Source of the DNA: an uncultured Coriobacteriaceae bacterium
GTDB lineage: Bacteria; Actinomycetota; Coriobacteriia; Coriobacteriales; Coriobacteriaceae
Direction of reading: 5' to 3'
Length of the DNA: 64,000 nucleotides
Assembly: GCA_944320725.1 (NCBI GenBank)
Contig: CALUIM010000001.1
Location: 62,001-126,000, forward strand
Part shown: piece after piece, positions 42,326 through 51,211 of the stretch
Position numbering within the stretch: the stretch's first letter is position 1
Layout of the letters: every line of letters starts with the position of its first letter
The notes under the pieces: model-generated
What the model was told of the DNA's origin: nothing
Databases searched by the model: none
What the model saw: the letters and a program-made list of their open reading frames with translations, nothing else
Program-made: the position numbers and the translations under genes

Positions 42326-43209
42326 TGGCACCTCGCCTCCTCGCGCACGTGCAATACACCTGGCACGAGCATCCAGGCGGCGTAGGGCACGTAGCCCCAC
42401 CAAAGCACCAGCTCGCTCATGCGCGGATAGAACGCATATTGGCCCGTTGCCGCCGCAGCGATCGCCCCGCAGAGGCACCCCGCGAGCACCAGCACGACGA
42501 TACGCAGCGCATCGAGCAGCGTGAAACGGAACCTCGAGTAGGTGGTGCGGCGAATATCCGCGCGCCACCCGCGGGCGCGCATGGCGTCCGCCGTCTCGAG
42601 GGAGTCTTCCATAGTCCAGCCCATGAGCACCGTCGAGAGCCGCAGGCGCGACGCCACGGCATCGCGCGCGCCCGTGTTCACCGAGCGCTCATGCCCTGCG
42701 CACGCAGCGGCGACGTCTTGCACCGCCGCGACGAGCTTGCCCTGCCGCACGAAGCGCGGAATGAGCCGCATGCTCATGGAAATCATGAGGGCGATGGTGG
42801 GCGCGGCGTTGCCCAAAAGCGTCATGACGCGGTCGAAAGGCACAAGATGCGCCGCCCCGCGAAACCACAGCACGCTTGCCACGAACAGACCGCCCATGGC
42901 GCAGCCGTAGCACAGGCTCTCGAGATAGACCGCACGCGGACCCAGCCGGAAGAGTTCCGTAGAGCCGGATGCCGAGAAGAGCGGGTTCACCAGCGCCACG
43001 ATGAGTATGAACGGCAGCTGCCAGCGCAAGCTCATCACAGTCGCGCGCGGCCCGTCGTAGACGCACTCGTACAGCAAGCCGCCTGCCAGGGAGATAACAA
43101 TGAGCACCGGCTGGAAGGCGAACATGGTGAGACCGATGGTAATCGTTGCGTACACCGCGGGGACCAGCGGATGTGCTGTGTCGAATGCTGTATGCCGCTC
43201 TGCGTACAC
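42322..43209 (-). CDS. ECF transporter transmembrane coupling protein EcfT
   Basis: A 295-residue protein with about five helices. Its cytoplasmic coupling motifs are ADAMRARGWRAD (the AxxARG motif of EcfT) and a second related element earlier (ALMISMSMRLIPRFVRQG). Begins with GTG at 43207-43209 behind GGGAGGAAGG; the open frame continues upstream to another GTG without a ribosome binding site. First gene of the module T, AA', S, then the antiporter gene. Divergent from glmU, with 285 bases between in which I see no regulatory element. Confidence 0.88.
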   Translation of the reverse strand: MYAERHTAFDTAHPLVPAVYATITIGLTMFAFQPVLIVISLAGGLLYECVYDGPRATVMSLRWQLPFILIVALVNPLFSASGSTELFRLGPRAVYLESLCYGCAMGGLFVASVLWFRGAAHLVPFDRVMTLLGNAAPTIALMISMSMRLIPRFVRQGKLVAAVQDVAAACAGHERSVNTGARDAVASRLRLSTVLMGWTMEDSLETADAMRARGWRADIRRTTYSRFRFTLLDALRIVVLVLAGCLCGAIAAAATGQYAFYPRMSELVLWWGYVPYAAWMLVPGVLHVREEARCQ

Positions 43210-43494
43210 GCGCCCTTCCTCCCTCGCAATGCTTGCTGCCGGCGCACGTCCACGCACCGCTTTGCGTGTCCGCGGCCGCGCGCGTGCGTCATGGTTCGTC
43301 TAGTCTAGCGCACCCCGACGCGCCACCACATGCAACGCGCCAGATGAACCCCTTGCGAAGGCGCGCATCTCGCCTATGTTTCGCGCGGCGGTGCGGTATC
43401 ATCATGAACGTAGCGTGGCGGGCGGACAGGATGGGTGCATAGGACGATGCATTGTCGCTGCCTGCGCCGCCAGAAGATGCAATGGGGAGAATGA

Positions 43495-44889
43495 ATGGAC
43501 GCAACCGCTATCATCCTCGCCGCTGGCGAGGGTACCCGTATGAAGTCCAACCATGCCAAAGTCTCACACAAGATACTCGGAAAGCCCATGATCGAATGGG
43601 TGGTCGACGCTGCCGTCGCTGGCGGATGCAACCGGATCATCGTGGTGGTGGGCAGCCATGCCGATGAGGTTCGCGCTATCGTGGAGGGCTCCCGCAGCGC
43701 GAGCGTGGCGCGCGTTGAGTGCGTCGAACAGACCGAGCGCCTGGGGACCGGCCATGCGGTGAAAGTCGCCCTCGAGGCGTGCGCCATCACCGAGGGACCG
43801 GTCGTGGTGCTGAACGGCGATTTGCCGCTCATCCAAGGCGAGACCATCCGTCTGTTTGCCGAATCGGTCGCAGACGGCGCTTACGCTGCCACGATTTTTA
43901 CCACCACGCCGCCCGATCCGTTCGGGTATGGCCGCGTGCAGCTTGGTGCAGACGGCACGGTTGAACGCGTTATCGAGCAGAAGGATTGCACCGCAGAACA
44001 GGCCGCAACCCTGCTGGAGTGCAACGCGGGCTGCTACGCCTTCGACGGCGCGGCGCTGGCCGAGCACATCGACGAGATTGGCTGCGACAACGCGCAGCAC
44101 GAGTACTACCTGCCCGACATGGTTGAGATCTTGAAGCGTGCCGGCAAGGGCGTCTCGATCTTCCACTGTGACGATTACACCGAGGGCCTCGGCATCAACA
44201 GCCGCGCCCAGCTCGCACAACTCACCGCCGTCGCACGTGACCGCATTAACGAGCGCTTCATGGCGGAAGGCGTAACGTTCATCGAGCCGACGCTCGCGTG
44301 GATCTCGCCTGACGCCCAGATTGGCCGCGACACCGTGATCTGGCCGCTCACCATCATGGAAGGCGCCTGCGTCATTGGCGAGGGATGCTCGGTTGGCCCC
44401 AACACGCGCCTTACGCACGTGCGCTGCGGCAACGGATGCTCTCTCGATGAGACCGTCGCCATCGATGCGGTGCTCGAAAACGACATCTCATGCGGCCCGC
44501 GCGCCTACCTGCGTCCCGGCACGCACGTGCTCGACGGCGCCCACGTGGGCACCCATGTCGAGATCAAGAAATCGACCATCGGCGAAGGGTCGAAGGTCCC
44601 GCACCTCTCGTACATCGGCGACACCACCATGGGCGCCGGCGTGAACATTGGAGCAGGGTCTATCACCTGCAACTACGATGGTGTGAATAAGAATCCCACC
44701 ACCATTGGCGACAACACGTTCATCGGCTCCGACACCATGATGGTCGCGCCGGTGAATATTGGCTCGAATGCGGTCACTGGTGCATCGAGCTGCATTACGA
44801 AGGATGTTCCCGACGGGGCACTCGCCATCGAGCGCTCTGAACAGCGCATCATAGCAGGCTATTCCGAGCGTAAGCGCGCTCGCAAGTAG
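43495..44889 (+). CDS. glmU: Bifunctional GlcNAc-1-P uridyltransferase / GlcN-1-P acetyltransferase
   Basis: Makes UDP-GlcNAc for cell-wall synthesis. The N-terminal pyrophosphorylase has LAAGEGTRMKS, QTERLGTGHAV, LNGDLPLI and EYYLPD. The C-terminal half is a left-handed beta-helix with hexapeptide repeats, ending in GAGSITCNYDGVNKNPTTIGDN (acetyl-CoA/acetyltransferase site). 464 residues, normal. The ATG follows GGGGAGA. Neighbour of prs as in many bacteria. Confidence 0.97.
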   Translation: MDATAIILAAGEGTRMKSNHAKVSHKILGKPMIEWVVDAAVAGGCNRIIVVVGSHADEVRAIVEGSRSASVARVECVEQTERLGTGHAVKVALEACAITEGPVVVLNGDLPLIQGETIRLFAESVADGAYAATIFTTTPPDPFGYGRVQLGADGTVERVIEQKDCTAEQAATLLECNAGCYAFDGAALAEHIDEIGCDNAQHEYYLPDMVEILKRAGKGVSIFHCDDYTEGLGINSRAQLAQLTAVARDRINERFMAEGVTFIEPTLAWISPDAQIGRDTVIWPLTIMEGACVIGEGCSVGPNTRLTHVRCGNGCSLDETVAIDAVLENDISCGPRAYLRPGTHVLDGAHVGTHVEIKKSTIGEGSKVPHLSYIGDTTMGAGVNIGAGSITCNYDGVNKNPTTIGDNTFIGSDTMMVAPVNIGSNAVTGASSCITKDVPDGALAIERSEQRIIAGYSERKRARK

Positions 44890-44933
44890 TGGAGACACGG
44901 GTACGGCAGTCCAAGACTAAGGAGTATCGGCAA

Positions 44934-45920
44934 ATGCCCACACAGGACAACAAACGAACCCAGCAGATGTACAAGACGCTGCGCCTGTATTCAGGCTCAT
45001 GCAACAGGCCCCTCGCGCAGAAGATCGCAGACATCCTGGGAGTTGAACTCTCGGGCCTTGCCTTAGAGAAGTTTGCGAACGGCGAAATTTACGCGCGCTT
45101 CGATGAATCGGTGCGCGGCGCCGACGTCTTCCTCGTCCAGTCCGTTGCCGGCCCCAGCGTCAACGACATGCTCATGGAGATGCTCGTTGCCACCGACGCC
45201 GCCAAGCGCGCGTCCGCTCGCACCATCACCGCGGTCATCACGCACTACGCTTATGCTCGCCAGGATCGCAAAGCAGCACCGCGCGAGCCCATCACCGCGC
45301 GCCTTGTTGCCAACCTGCTCGAGCGCGCCGGCGTCGATCGCGTCATTACCCTCGATTTGCACCAGGGTCAGATCCAGGGCTTCTTCGACATTCCGGTGAA
45401 CCACCTCTCTGCACTGCCGCTCTTCGGTGAGTACTACAAGCAGAAGGGCTTTGATCCCGCCAACCTCGTGGTTGTCTCCCCCGATGTGGGACGTGCCAAG
45501 GCCGCCAAGCTGCTCTCCGATATGCTTGGTTGCGACCTCGCCATCGCCCACAAGGGCCGTCCGCGCCACAACGCCGCCGAGGTCATGGGCATCATCGGTG
45601 ATATCAAGGGCAAGACCTGCATCATCAATGACGACATGATCGATACCGCCGGAACGCTGTGCGCCGGCGTGCGCGAGCTCAAGAAGCTGGGTGCCGGAGA
45701 TATCTACGTGTGCGCCACGCACGGCATCTTCTCTGGTCCCGCACTCGAGCGCCTGAACAACGCGCCGATTGTTGAGTGCGTGGTCACCGACTCGATCCCC
45801 GTTGTCCCCGAGGGCAAGATCAAGACCATCACCGTGGCAGACGAGTTTGCCAGCGCCATTGAGGCCGTGTACGCAGAGCAGTCCGTTTCCAAGCTCGTAG
45901 GCGGCGATTTTGCACTCTAA
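44934..45920 (+). CDS. prs: Ribose-phosphate pyrophosphokinase
   Basis: Makes PRPP from ribose 5-phosphate and ATP. The 328-residue protein has YSGSCNRPLAQKIAD, FANGEIYARFDESVRG, DLHQGQIQGFFDIPVNHL (the signature), and the PRPP loop NDDMIDTAGTL. ATG 44934 follows TAAGGAGTATCGGCAA; the frame extends 15 codons upstream into the glmU end but that has no ribosome binding site. In many bacteria pth follows; here an orphan gene and an inverted-repeat element intervene. Confidence 0.96.
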   Translation: MPTQDNKRTQQMYKTLRLYSGSCNRPLAQKIADILGVELSGLALEKFANGEIYARFDESVRGADVFLVQSVAGPSVNDMLMEMLVATDAAKRASARTITAVITHYAYARQDRKAAPREPITARLVANLLERAGVDRVITLDLHQGQIQGFFDIPVNHLSALPLFGEYYKQKGFDPANLVVVSPDVGRAKAAKLLSDMLGCDLAIAHKGRPRHNAAEVMGIIGDIKGKTCIINDDMIDTAGTLCAGVRELKKLGAGDIYVCATHGIFSGPALERLNNAPIVECVVTDSIPVVPEGKIKTITVADEFASAIEAVYAEQSVSKLVGGDFAL

Positions 45921-45993
45921 TCGCTAAAGAGGCTATTTGTAGGCACGGGCAGGCGCTATTCGTCTCGATTGCTCACGCGCTCAGAGCAGAATG

Positions 45994-46027
45994 AACCTGC
46001 CGGCGCTTCGCGCCGGCAGGTTTTTTT
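45994..46027 (+). terminator. Strong rho-independent terminator after prs
   Basis: Stem CCTGCCGGCGC / GCGCCGGCAGG with loop TTC, followed by seven Ts. Ends the glmU-prs transcript 74 bases after the prs stop codon. Confidence 0.95.
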
Positions 46028-46045
46028 GAAAATCGGTCCCCTGAT

Positions 46046-46226
46046 TGTCATTTAGTTCAGATTCCGGAGAGATCGGCACGCCCTGCAGGCAAATATCATC
46101 TTCAGTAAGTCGCATTTAAATATATTTTATATATTTAAGCTGCCTTAAATCTCGCCGCGAGCGCGAATGAGCTCGTAATCACCTTTCGCGAGCACGCTAT
46201 TGCTCCGGAATCTGAACTAAATGACA
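46046..46226. repeat. 181-bp element with perfect 24-bp terminal inverted repeats (copy 2)
   Basis: Ends 46046-46069 and 46203-46226 are perfect reverse complements and identical to those of the element at 33950, although the interiors share no visible similarity. Here too the middle contains an AT-rich hairpin (about 46115-46139, TTTAAATATA/TATATTTAAG). No open frame. It lies in the 441-base gap between the prs terminator and the orphan gene at 46362; the 135 bases after it are T-rich and hold no feature I can name. Confidence 0.85.
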
Positions 46227-46361
46227 CTTTTCGCGTCATTTTTCGCATTTTTCTAGTAGCCCGCCTCGCGCCCGCCCCTATTGCCGACCAAATCTTGCCG
46301 CTCCCCTCTTCTTTTTTTGATTCCTTCACCTCGTCTCACAGCGACGTGATAGCGTTACTGC

Positions 46362-47483
46362 ATGGAAGCGCTGATTGTTTCACATACCACCTCACTTCGC
46401 GGTATTCGCGCCGCACGACGGATGTACGCCGCCGTTCCATGGACCCTGCTTTCTAAAGTCCAACAGAATCGCATCCTAAAATCGTGTCTCATGCCTGCTA
46501 CGACCATTGATTTTGATTTCGTGGAACGCATGGGGTTTTGGGAGAACAGCAGCTTTGAACAGCTCGACATGCTTATTGGCATGGAGTCGCAGCGCCGTCG
46601 CGATTCACGAATTTGCTCTCACCTCATCTCCTCGTTGCCGCCCGGCGCCATCATGCACGTAGCTCACGATCTATATAGCTGTTCCCCTGCGTTTACAGCG
46701 CTCTTATGCTCAAAAGGCAAATCAGTTGGCGAAATCATCCCCTTGTTGATGGAGCTTCTGGGAACCTATACGCTTCCAGAAGAGGCAACGCTTCCCATCT
46801 CCCGAGGAGATGCGTGGCGACGCCATGGCCTTGTTGCTGATCAGCAACCAGACGATCCAACAATGAACAGCGCCGCAGGATCAATGGCGTTACCCGTTCA
46901 GCAAGCTCACTACCATTGCAATCCCGCTGTCACGGTGGAAGAGCTAAAGGCTGTGGCGGCATGGGCGACCAGCTCTCGCTATGCAGCCTTCAGAACGGCT
47001 GTGAAGTATGTCGTCTCAGGCTCAGCATCCCCCGCAGAATCAATCATGTTCGGCATGTTTGCCCTGCCGCAGCGCTACGGCGGCTTTAACATGCTGTCCC
47101 TTCCGAAAGGCGGCATCCTGCTTAACCATCGCGTCGATTTTGATGAACAGGCGCTTCACATGTCCTCGGGCATCCCGTACGCAATTCTTGATGCCTACAT
47201 CCCAGCAGCGAATATGGAGCTCGAGTACAACGGGATTGGCCATGAAGAGGAGGCGGCGCGTATACACGACGGACAGCGCAACAATGGTGTTCGCGGCATG
47301 GGTATAGCAATCATCGTCATTAATCGGGATCAGATGCGCGATGTTGTCGCCCTTGAGGCAATCGCTCGAACAATTTATCGAAGTGCCGGAAAATGCCTTC
47401 GTTATCGGACGGACGGATATAGGAAGCAGCAGCACGCCCTGCTGAATACCCTGCGCAAAGCCATCGGCCTGCCCCCTTGCTAG
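46362..47483 (+). CDS. Orphan protein with a possible endonuclease-like (DUF559/AbiEi-type) C-terminal domain
   Basis: A 373-residue cytoplasmic protein. Near the start, ALIVSHTTSLRGIRAARRMY resembles the N-terminal part of AbiEi-type antitoxin-like proteins of actinobacteria. The C-terminal NMELEYNGIGHEEEAARIHDGQRNNGVRGMGIAIIVINRDQ resembles the PD-(D/E)xK-like DUF559 core (E-x-D/E-Y-x-G-x-x-H...D-x-x-R). Both are pattern impressions, not matches I could compute. The codon use looks less GC-rich than neighbours, suggesting transfer. It interrupts the usual prs-pth order and lies beside a TIR element. The ribosome binding site is weak. No partner toxin gene is adjacent. Confidence 0.7.
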   Translation: MEALIVSHTTSLRGIRAARRMYAAVPWTLLSKVQQNRILKSCLMPATTIDFDFVERMGFWENSSFEQLDMLIGMESQRRRDSRICSHLISSLPPGAIMHVAHDLYSCSPAFTALLCSKGKSVGEIIPLLMELLGTYTLPEEATLPISRGDAWRRHGLVADQQPDDPTMNSAAGSMALPVQQAHYHCNPAVTVEELKAVAAWATSSRYAAFRTAVKYVVSGSASPAESIMFGMFALPQRYGGFNMLSLPKGGILLNHRVDFDEQALHMSSGIPYAILDAYIPAANMELEYNGIGHEEEAARIHDGQRNNGVRGMGIAIIVINRDQMRDVVALEAIARTIYRSAGKCLRYRTDGYRKQQHALLNTLRKAIGLPPC

Positions 47484-47567
47484 CTACACGCCCACAACGT
47501 CCCTTCGTTTGACACGGACAGCCAATACCGTCACCATGCTGCAAGAACGCAAACCAAAGGAGCATAT

Positions 47568-48197
47568 ATGGCGCAGCCACAGCCCGAAAAGATACGCATG
47601 ATTGCCGGCTTGGGAAACCCCGGTGCGGAATATGCCGAAACCCGGCACAACGCCGGTTTCCAGACCGTCGATGAGCTCGCGCGGCGAGCAGGCGTCTCCT
47701 ACTGGAAAAACCAGCTCGGTGCCGAGGTGGCGACCGTTCGGGTAAGCGACCCCGAGGCGGAGGGCGGAGCTCGCGACGTTGTGCTCGTAAAACCGCAGAG
47801 CTTCATGAATACGAGCGGCGGCCCCATCTCCAAACTGTGCCGTGAATATAACATCAAGCCCGAGGAACTCCTCGTTGTGCACGATGAGCTCGATATTCCC
47901 GCCGAGGACGTGCGCGTCAAAGTTGGCGGTGGCCATGCCGGCCACAACGGCCTGCGCTCCATTATCGACAAACTAGGCAGCCGCGACTTCTCGCGCATTC
48001 GCTTTGGCATCGGCGAGCCCCCCGGGCGCATGTCCGGCGCCGACTTCGTACTCAAGCAGCTACGCGGCAAAGAGGCGGAGGCGTTCGCCGACACCGTGAT
48101 GCGCGCAGCCGATGCCTGCGAGCTCGCGCTCTCCCGCGGCGTCATCTTCGCCCGCGACCACGTGAACGGCGCCACCGCAAACAACGGAAAGCATTAG
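47568..48197 (+). CDS. pth: Peptidyl-tRNA hydrolase
   Basis: Recycles peptidyl-tRNA dropped from ribosomes. The 209-residue protein has AGLGNPGAEYAETRHNAGF (catalytic His), LVKPQSFMNTSGG (Asn), HDELDIP and GGGHAGHNGLRSI. The start follows CAAAGGAGCATAT. Ends with a short Ala/Asn tail. Part of the ancestral glmU-prs-pth neighbourhood. Confidence 0.96.
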   Translation: MAQPQPEKIRMIAGLGNPGAEYAETRHNAGFQTVDELARRAGVSYWKNQLGAEVATVRVSDPEAEGGARDVVLVKPQSFMNTSGGPISKLCREYNIKPEELLVVHDELDIPAEDVRVKVGGGHAGHNGLRSIIDKLGSRDFSRIRFGIGEPPGRMSGADFVLKQLRGKEAEAFADTVMRAADACELALSRGVIFARDHVNGATANNGKH

Positions 48198-48249
48198 CCA
48201 CCCCTGCAACCGCAAAGCGAAAACAATCTACCTCCTGCTTGCACAGCGC

Positions 48250-48277
48250 TATGACACAAGCTATCCGCGGGTATAAT
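48250..48277 (+). promoter_or_regulatory. Possible nfnAB promoter with a palindrome around the -10
   Basis: TATGAC and TATAAT are separated by 16 bases. The -10 lies between two CCGCGG hexamers (CCGCGG-gTATAAT-CCGCGG), which could be an operator. It is 112 bases upstream of nfnA; the leader contains repeated GTGT/ACAC blocks that could fold. Confidence 0.45.
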
Positions 48278-48388
48278 CCGCGGTGTATGTGCATGTGTCG
48301 CGTTTCGCCTACACGCACACCAAGCCTGCAACCCAGGTGCATCTGAGGCGCCAACACGCGTCGGCGTCTCATGACAGAGAGGGGTTCT

Positions 48389-49225
48389 ATGTTCAAGATC
48401 CTGAAAAAGACGCAGTTCTCGGAGAAGGTCTTCGAGTTCCGCGTCGAAGCCCCGAGGATGGCCAAGAAGGCGCACGCCGGCCAATTCCTCATGGTTCGTG
48501 CCGACGAGACGGGTGAGCGCGTACCGTTCACCTTCGCTAACTGGAATCCCGAGGAGGGCTGGATCGAGTTCATCTTCATGGTGGTGGGCAAAACCACCCA
48601 GTGCCTCTCCCAGTTGAACGAAGGCGACTATATCCGCGACATCACCGGCCCCTTGGGCAAGCCGACCGAGATCGAGGGCGACCGCGTCGCCGTCATCGGC
48701 GGCGGTGTGGGCCTCGCCATCGCCTACCCCGTGGCGCGCATGCTCTGCGAGCAGGGCAAGAAGGTCTACGTCATCATGGGTGCGCGCAACAAGGACCTGC
48801 TCATCCTCTTCGAGCAGTTCGCTGCGCTGCCGCTTGAGGAGCTGTTCGTCACCACCGACGACGGCTCTATGGGCGAGAAGGGCGTTGTGACCTTGCCGCT
48901 CGCGCGCTTGTGCGAAAACGATCAGATTGATTCCGCCTTCGCCGTGGGCCCCGTGCCGATGATGAAATTCTCCGCGCGCACCTGCCGCGAGCATAAGATT
49001 CCCATCGTGGCGAGCTTGAACCCCATCATGGTCGACGGCACGGGCATGTGCGGCTGCTGCCGCGTCGAGGTGGGCGGCGAGACCCAGTTTGCCTGCGTCG
49101 ACGGTCCCGACTTCAACGCCGACCTGGTTGACTGGGACGATCTGGCGCATCGTCAGGCAAGCTACAAAGCCGAAGAGGCCCTGTCCATCAAGCATCACGA
49201 GGAGGCCTGCGCATGCCAGAAGTAA
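48389..49225 (+). CDS. nfnA: NfnA-type FAD/NAD-binding subunit
   Basis: Small subunit of the electron-bifurcating NADH-dependent ferredoxin:NADP+ oxidoreductase. 278 residues: FAD-binding domain with a VPFTFANWN loop, an NAD domain with VIGGGVGLAIAYPVARML, and the [2Fe-2S] Cys motif GTGMCGCCRVEVGGETQFACVDGP near the end. ATG 48389 after GAGAGGGGTTCT. Overlaps nfnB by 13 bases. Sequence alone cannot exclude a sulfide dehydrogenase or a dihydroorotate dehydrogenase electron-transfer subunit, but pairing with the next gene supports NfnAB. Confidence 0.88.
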   Translation: MFKILKKTQFSEKVFEFRVEAPRMAKKAHAGQFLMVRADETGERVPFTFANWNPEEGWIEFIFMVVGKTTQCLSQLNEGDYIRDITGPLGKPTEIEGDRVAVIGGGVGLAIAYPVARMLCEQGKKVYVIMGARNKDLLILFEQFAALPLEELFVTTDDGSMGEKGVVTLPLARLCENDQIDSAFAVGPVPMMKFSARTCREHKIPIVASLNPIMVDGTGMCGCCRVEVGGETQFACVDGPDFNADLVDWDDLAHRQASYKAEEALSIKHHEEACACQK

Positions 49226-50619
49226 AGAAATACCGCCCCAATATTGGGGCTCCGCGCACGCCGGCAAATGAGGAGCCGGCCGCCGAGCGCGCCCGCGACT
49301 TCCGCCCTGTTGACACCGGCTACACCAAGGCCGATGCCATCGCCGAGGCCAATCGCTGCCTCGACTGCAAGAAGCCACTGTGCATGGAGGGCTGCCCGGT
49401 AGGCGTCCACATCCCACAGTTCATCGAGAAGATTCGCGAGGAAGATTGGGGCGGCGCACTTGAGACCATCAAGGCCGACAACCTTCTGCCCTCGGTTTGC
49501 GGTCGCGTGTGCCCGCAGGAAAACCAGTGCGAAGGGAAGTGCATCCTGGGCAAGAAGGGCGATCCGGTAGCCATTGGCCAGCTCGAGCGCATGCTCGGCG
49601 ATATGGCCGATGAGGTTGGCTCCGCGCCTGAGTGCGCACCCGCGAATGGCAAGAAGGTCGCTGTCGTGGGCTCCGGCCCGTCGGGCATCGCCTGCGCCGG
49701 CGAGCTGGCACGCATGGGCTTTGACGTCACCGTCTTCGAGGCGTTCTTCACCGGCGGCGGCGTGCTCACCTACGGTATCCCCGAGTTCCGTCTGCCCAAG
49801 GCGATCGTCAAGCGCGAGATCGACGGCCTCGAGCAGCTGGGCGTGCATTTCGAGTACAACTCGGTGGCAGGCCGCCTGTTCGATGCCGACGAGCTCTTTG
49901 AAGACGAGGGCTTCGACGCGCTGTACCTCGCGGTGGGCGCCGGCCTACCGCGCTTCTTGCACGTACCGGGCGAGAACCTGCCCGGCGTCTACTGCGCCAA
50001 CGAGTATCTCACCCGTACAAACCTCATGAAGGCGTACGAATTCCCCGTCTACGACACGCCCATTCGCCACGGCCGCGATGTGGTGGTCTTCGGCGGTGGT
50101 AACGTTGCCATGGACGCTGCACGCACCGCGCTGCGTCTTGGCGCCGAGAAGGTCACACTTGCGTATCGCCGCACCGAGGCCGAGATGCCCGCGCGCCGCG
50201 CCGAGATTCACCACGCCAAGGAAGAGGGCGTCCAGATTCTCGAGCTCGCAAACCCGCTACGCTTCCTGCCCGGCCCAGACGGCTTCGTCTCGACCATCGA
50301 GCTGCAGCGCATGGAGCTCGGCGAGCCCGATGCCTCCGGACGTCGTCGTCCCATTCCTGTTGAGGGGTCTGAATTCGCCATCCCGTGCGATGTGGCCATC
50401 ACCGCTATTGGCACGCGCGCCAACCCGTTCGCAAAGCTCTGCGCCGATGTCGAGCTCAACCGCTGGGGTCTCATCGAGACCGATGAGCACGGTCGCACCT
50501 CAAACCCGAAGGTCTGGGCTGGCGGCGACATCGTCACCGGTGCTGCTACGGTCATTCTCGCCATGGGTGCCGGCAAGACCGCCGCGCACTCCATTGCCGA
50601 GACGCTCCTGGCCGAGTAA
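49213..50619 (+). CDS. nfnB: NfnB-type large subunit (glutamate synthase beta-like oxidoreductase)
   Basis: A 468-residue flavoprotein: N-terminal [4Fe-4S] domain with CLDCKKPLCMEGCP and CGRVCPQENQCEGKC, then two Rossmann domains with VVGSGPSGIACAGELARMG (FAD) and VVFGGGNVAMDAARTALRLG (NADPH), and GGDIVTGAATVILAMGAGKTAA at the end. With NfnA it balances NADH, NADPH and reduced ferredoxin. The 13-base overlap suggests equal expression. Reduced ferredoxin is also the electron source for the Ech hydrogenase in this window, so the two systems could share a ferredoxin pool (inference). Confidence 0.9.
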   Translation: MPEVKKYRPNIGAPRTPANEEPAAERARDFRPVDTGYTKADAIAEANRCLDCKKPLCMEGCPVGVHIPQFIEKIREEDWGGALETIKADNLLPSVCGRVCPQENQCEGKCILGKKGDPVAIGQLERMLGDMADEVGSAPECAPANGKKVAVVGSGPSGIACAGELARMGFDVTVFEAFFTGGGVLTYGIPEFRLPKAIVKREIDGLEQLGVHFEYNSVAGRLFDADELFEDEGFDALYLAVGAGLPRFLHVPGENLPGVYCANEYLTRTNLMKAYEFPVYDTPIRHGRDVVVFGGGNVAMDAARTALRLGAEKVTLAYRRTEAEMPARRAEIHHAKEEGVQILELANPLRFLPGPDGFVSTIELQRMELGEPDASGRRRPIPVEGSEFAIPCDVAITAIGTRANPFAKLCADVELNRWGLIETDEHGRTSNPKVWAGGDIVTGAATVILAMGAGKTAAHSIAETLLAE

Positions 50620-50644
50620 CCAACCGCGCCAATATGTGTCCGCA

Positions 50645-50680
50645 GGCGGCGGCTCCGAGGATTCGGGGCCGCCGCTTTGT
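50645..50680 (+). terminator. Terminator after nfnB
   Basis: Stem GCGGCGGC / GCCGCCGC with a loop of about 15 bases, followed by TTTGT. Lies between the convergent nfnB and the orphan gene at 50690. Confidence 0.75.
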
Positions 50681-50689
50681 ATGCACCAG

Positions 50690-51190
50690 CTAGCGCAGCC
50701 CCTGCAACTGCGCGACAACCCACGCCTGTGCAATATCCATCGCAACGCCCGCCACAAGTAGCACAAGCGCCCCGCCCGCAACCATGAGCAGAAGATGCGT
50801 GACGCCCGCCTTTACAAAGCCGCTGCGCGTTGCATCCCGCAGCTCGTTGATGTTGAGCACCTGCGCATATGTCGTGCGACCGCAATGCGGGCATGGCAAC
50901 TTCTTGGAATAACGCAGGTAGTGGGGCTCATCAACGAGCGCTGCGCCCTCGCGCCGCGTTTTGGTAACGCTCACCGACTTGCTGAGGCCCACACGCATGA
51001 GCTCGCTGGCACCCACCTCGTATTCGGCGCCGCAATGCTCGCAGCGCATGCGGCCCACACAGCCCGATGTCGCCATCGAGCGACGCGCCGCACGCACGAA
51101 CAGCACGGCGCACACAATCACCCACGCAAGCAGCGCCACTGCCATAACGATGGTGATAATGGGTCTCGGATCGAACGGCAGTAGGCTCAT
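50690..51190 (-). CDS. Hypothetical membrane protein with zinc ribbon
   Basis: A 166-residue protein with a transmembrane helix at each end (about 10-34 and 130-155) and a central cytoplasmic or external loop containing two CxxC pairs (MRCEHCGAEY and LPCPHCGRTT) that likely bind zinc. I do not recognise the family. Last gene of the amino-acid ABC operon, 21 bases after the lipase gene. The ATG follows AGGAGGGCTGCC. Its function in the operon is unknown. Confidence 0.75.
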   Translation of the reverse strand: MSLLPFDPRPIITIVMAVALLAWVIVCAVLFVRAARRSMATSGCVGRMRCEHCGAEYEVGASELMRVGLSKSVSVTKTRREGAALVDEPHYLRYSKKLPCPHCGRTTYAQVLNINELRDATRSGFVKAGVTHLLLMVAGGALVLLVAGVAMDIAQAWVVAQLQGLR

Positions 51191-51211
51191 GGCAGCCCTC
51201 CTTGCGTATGG

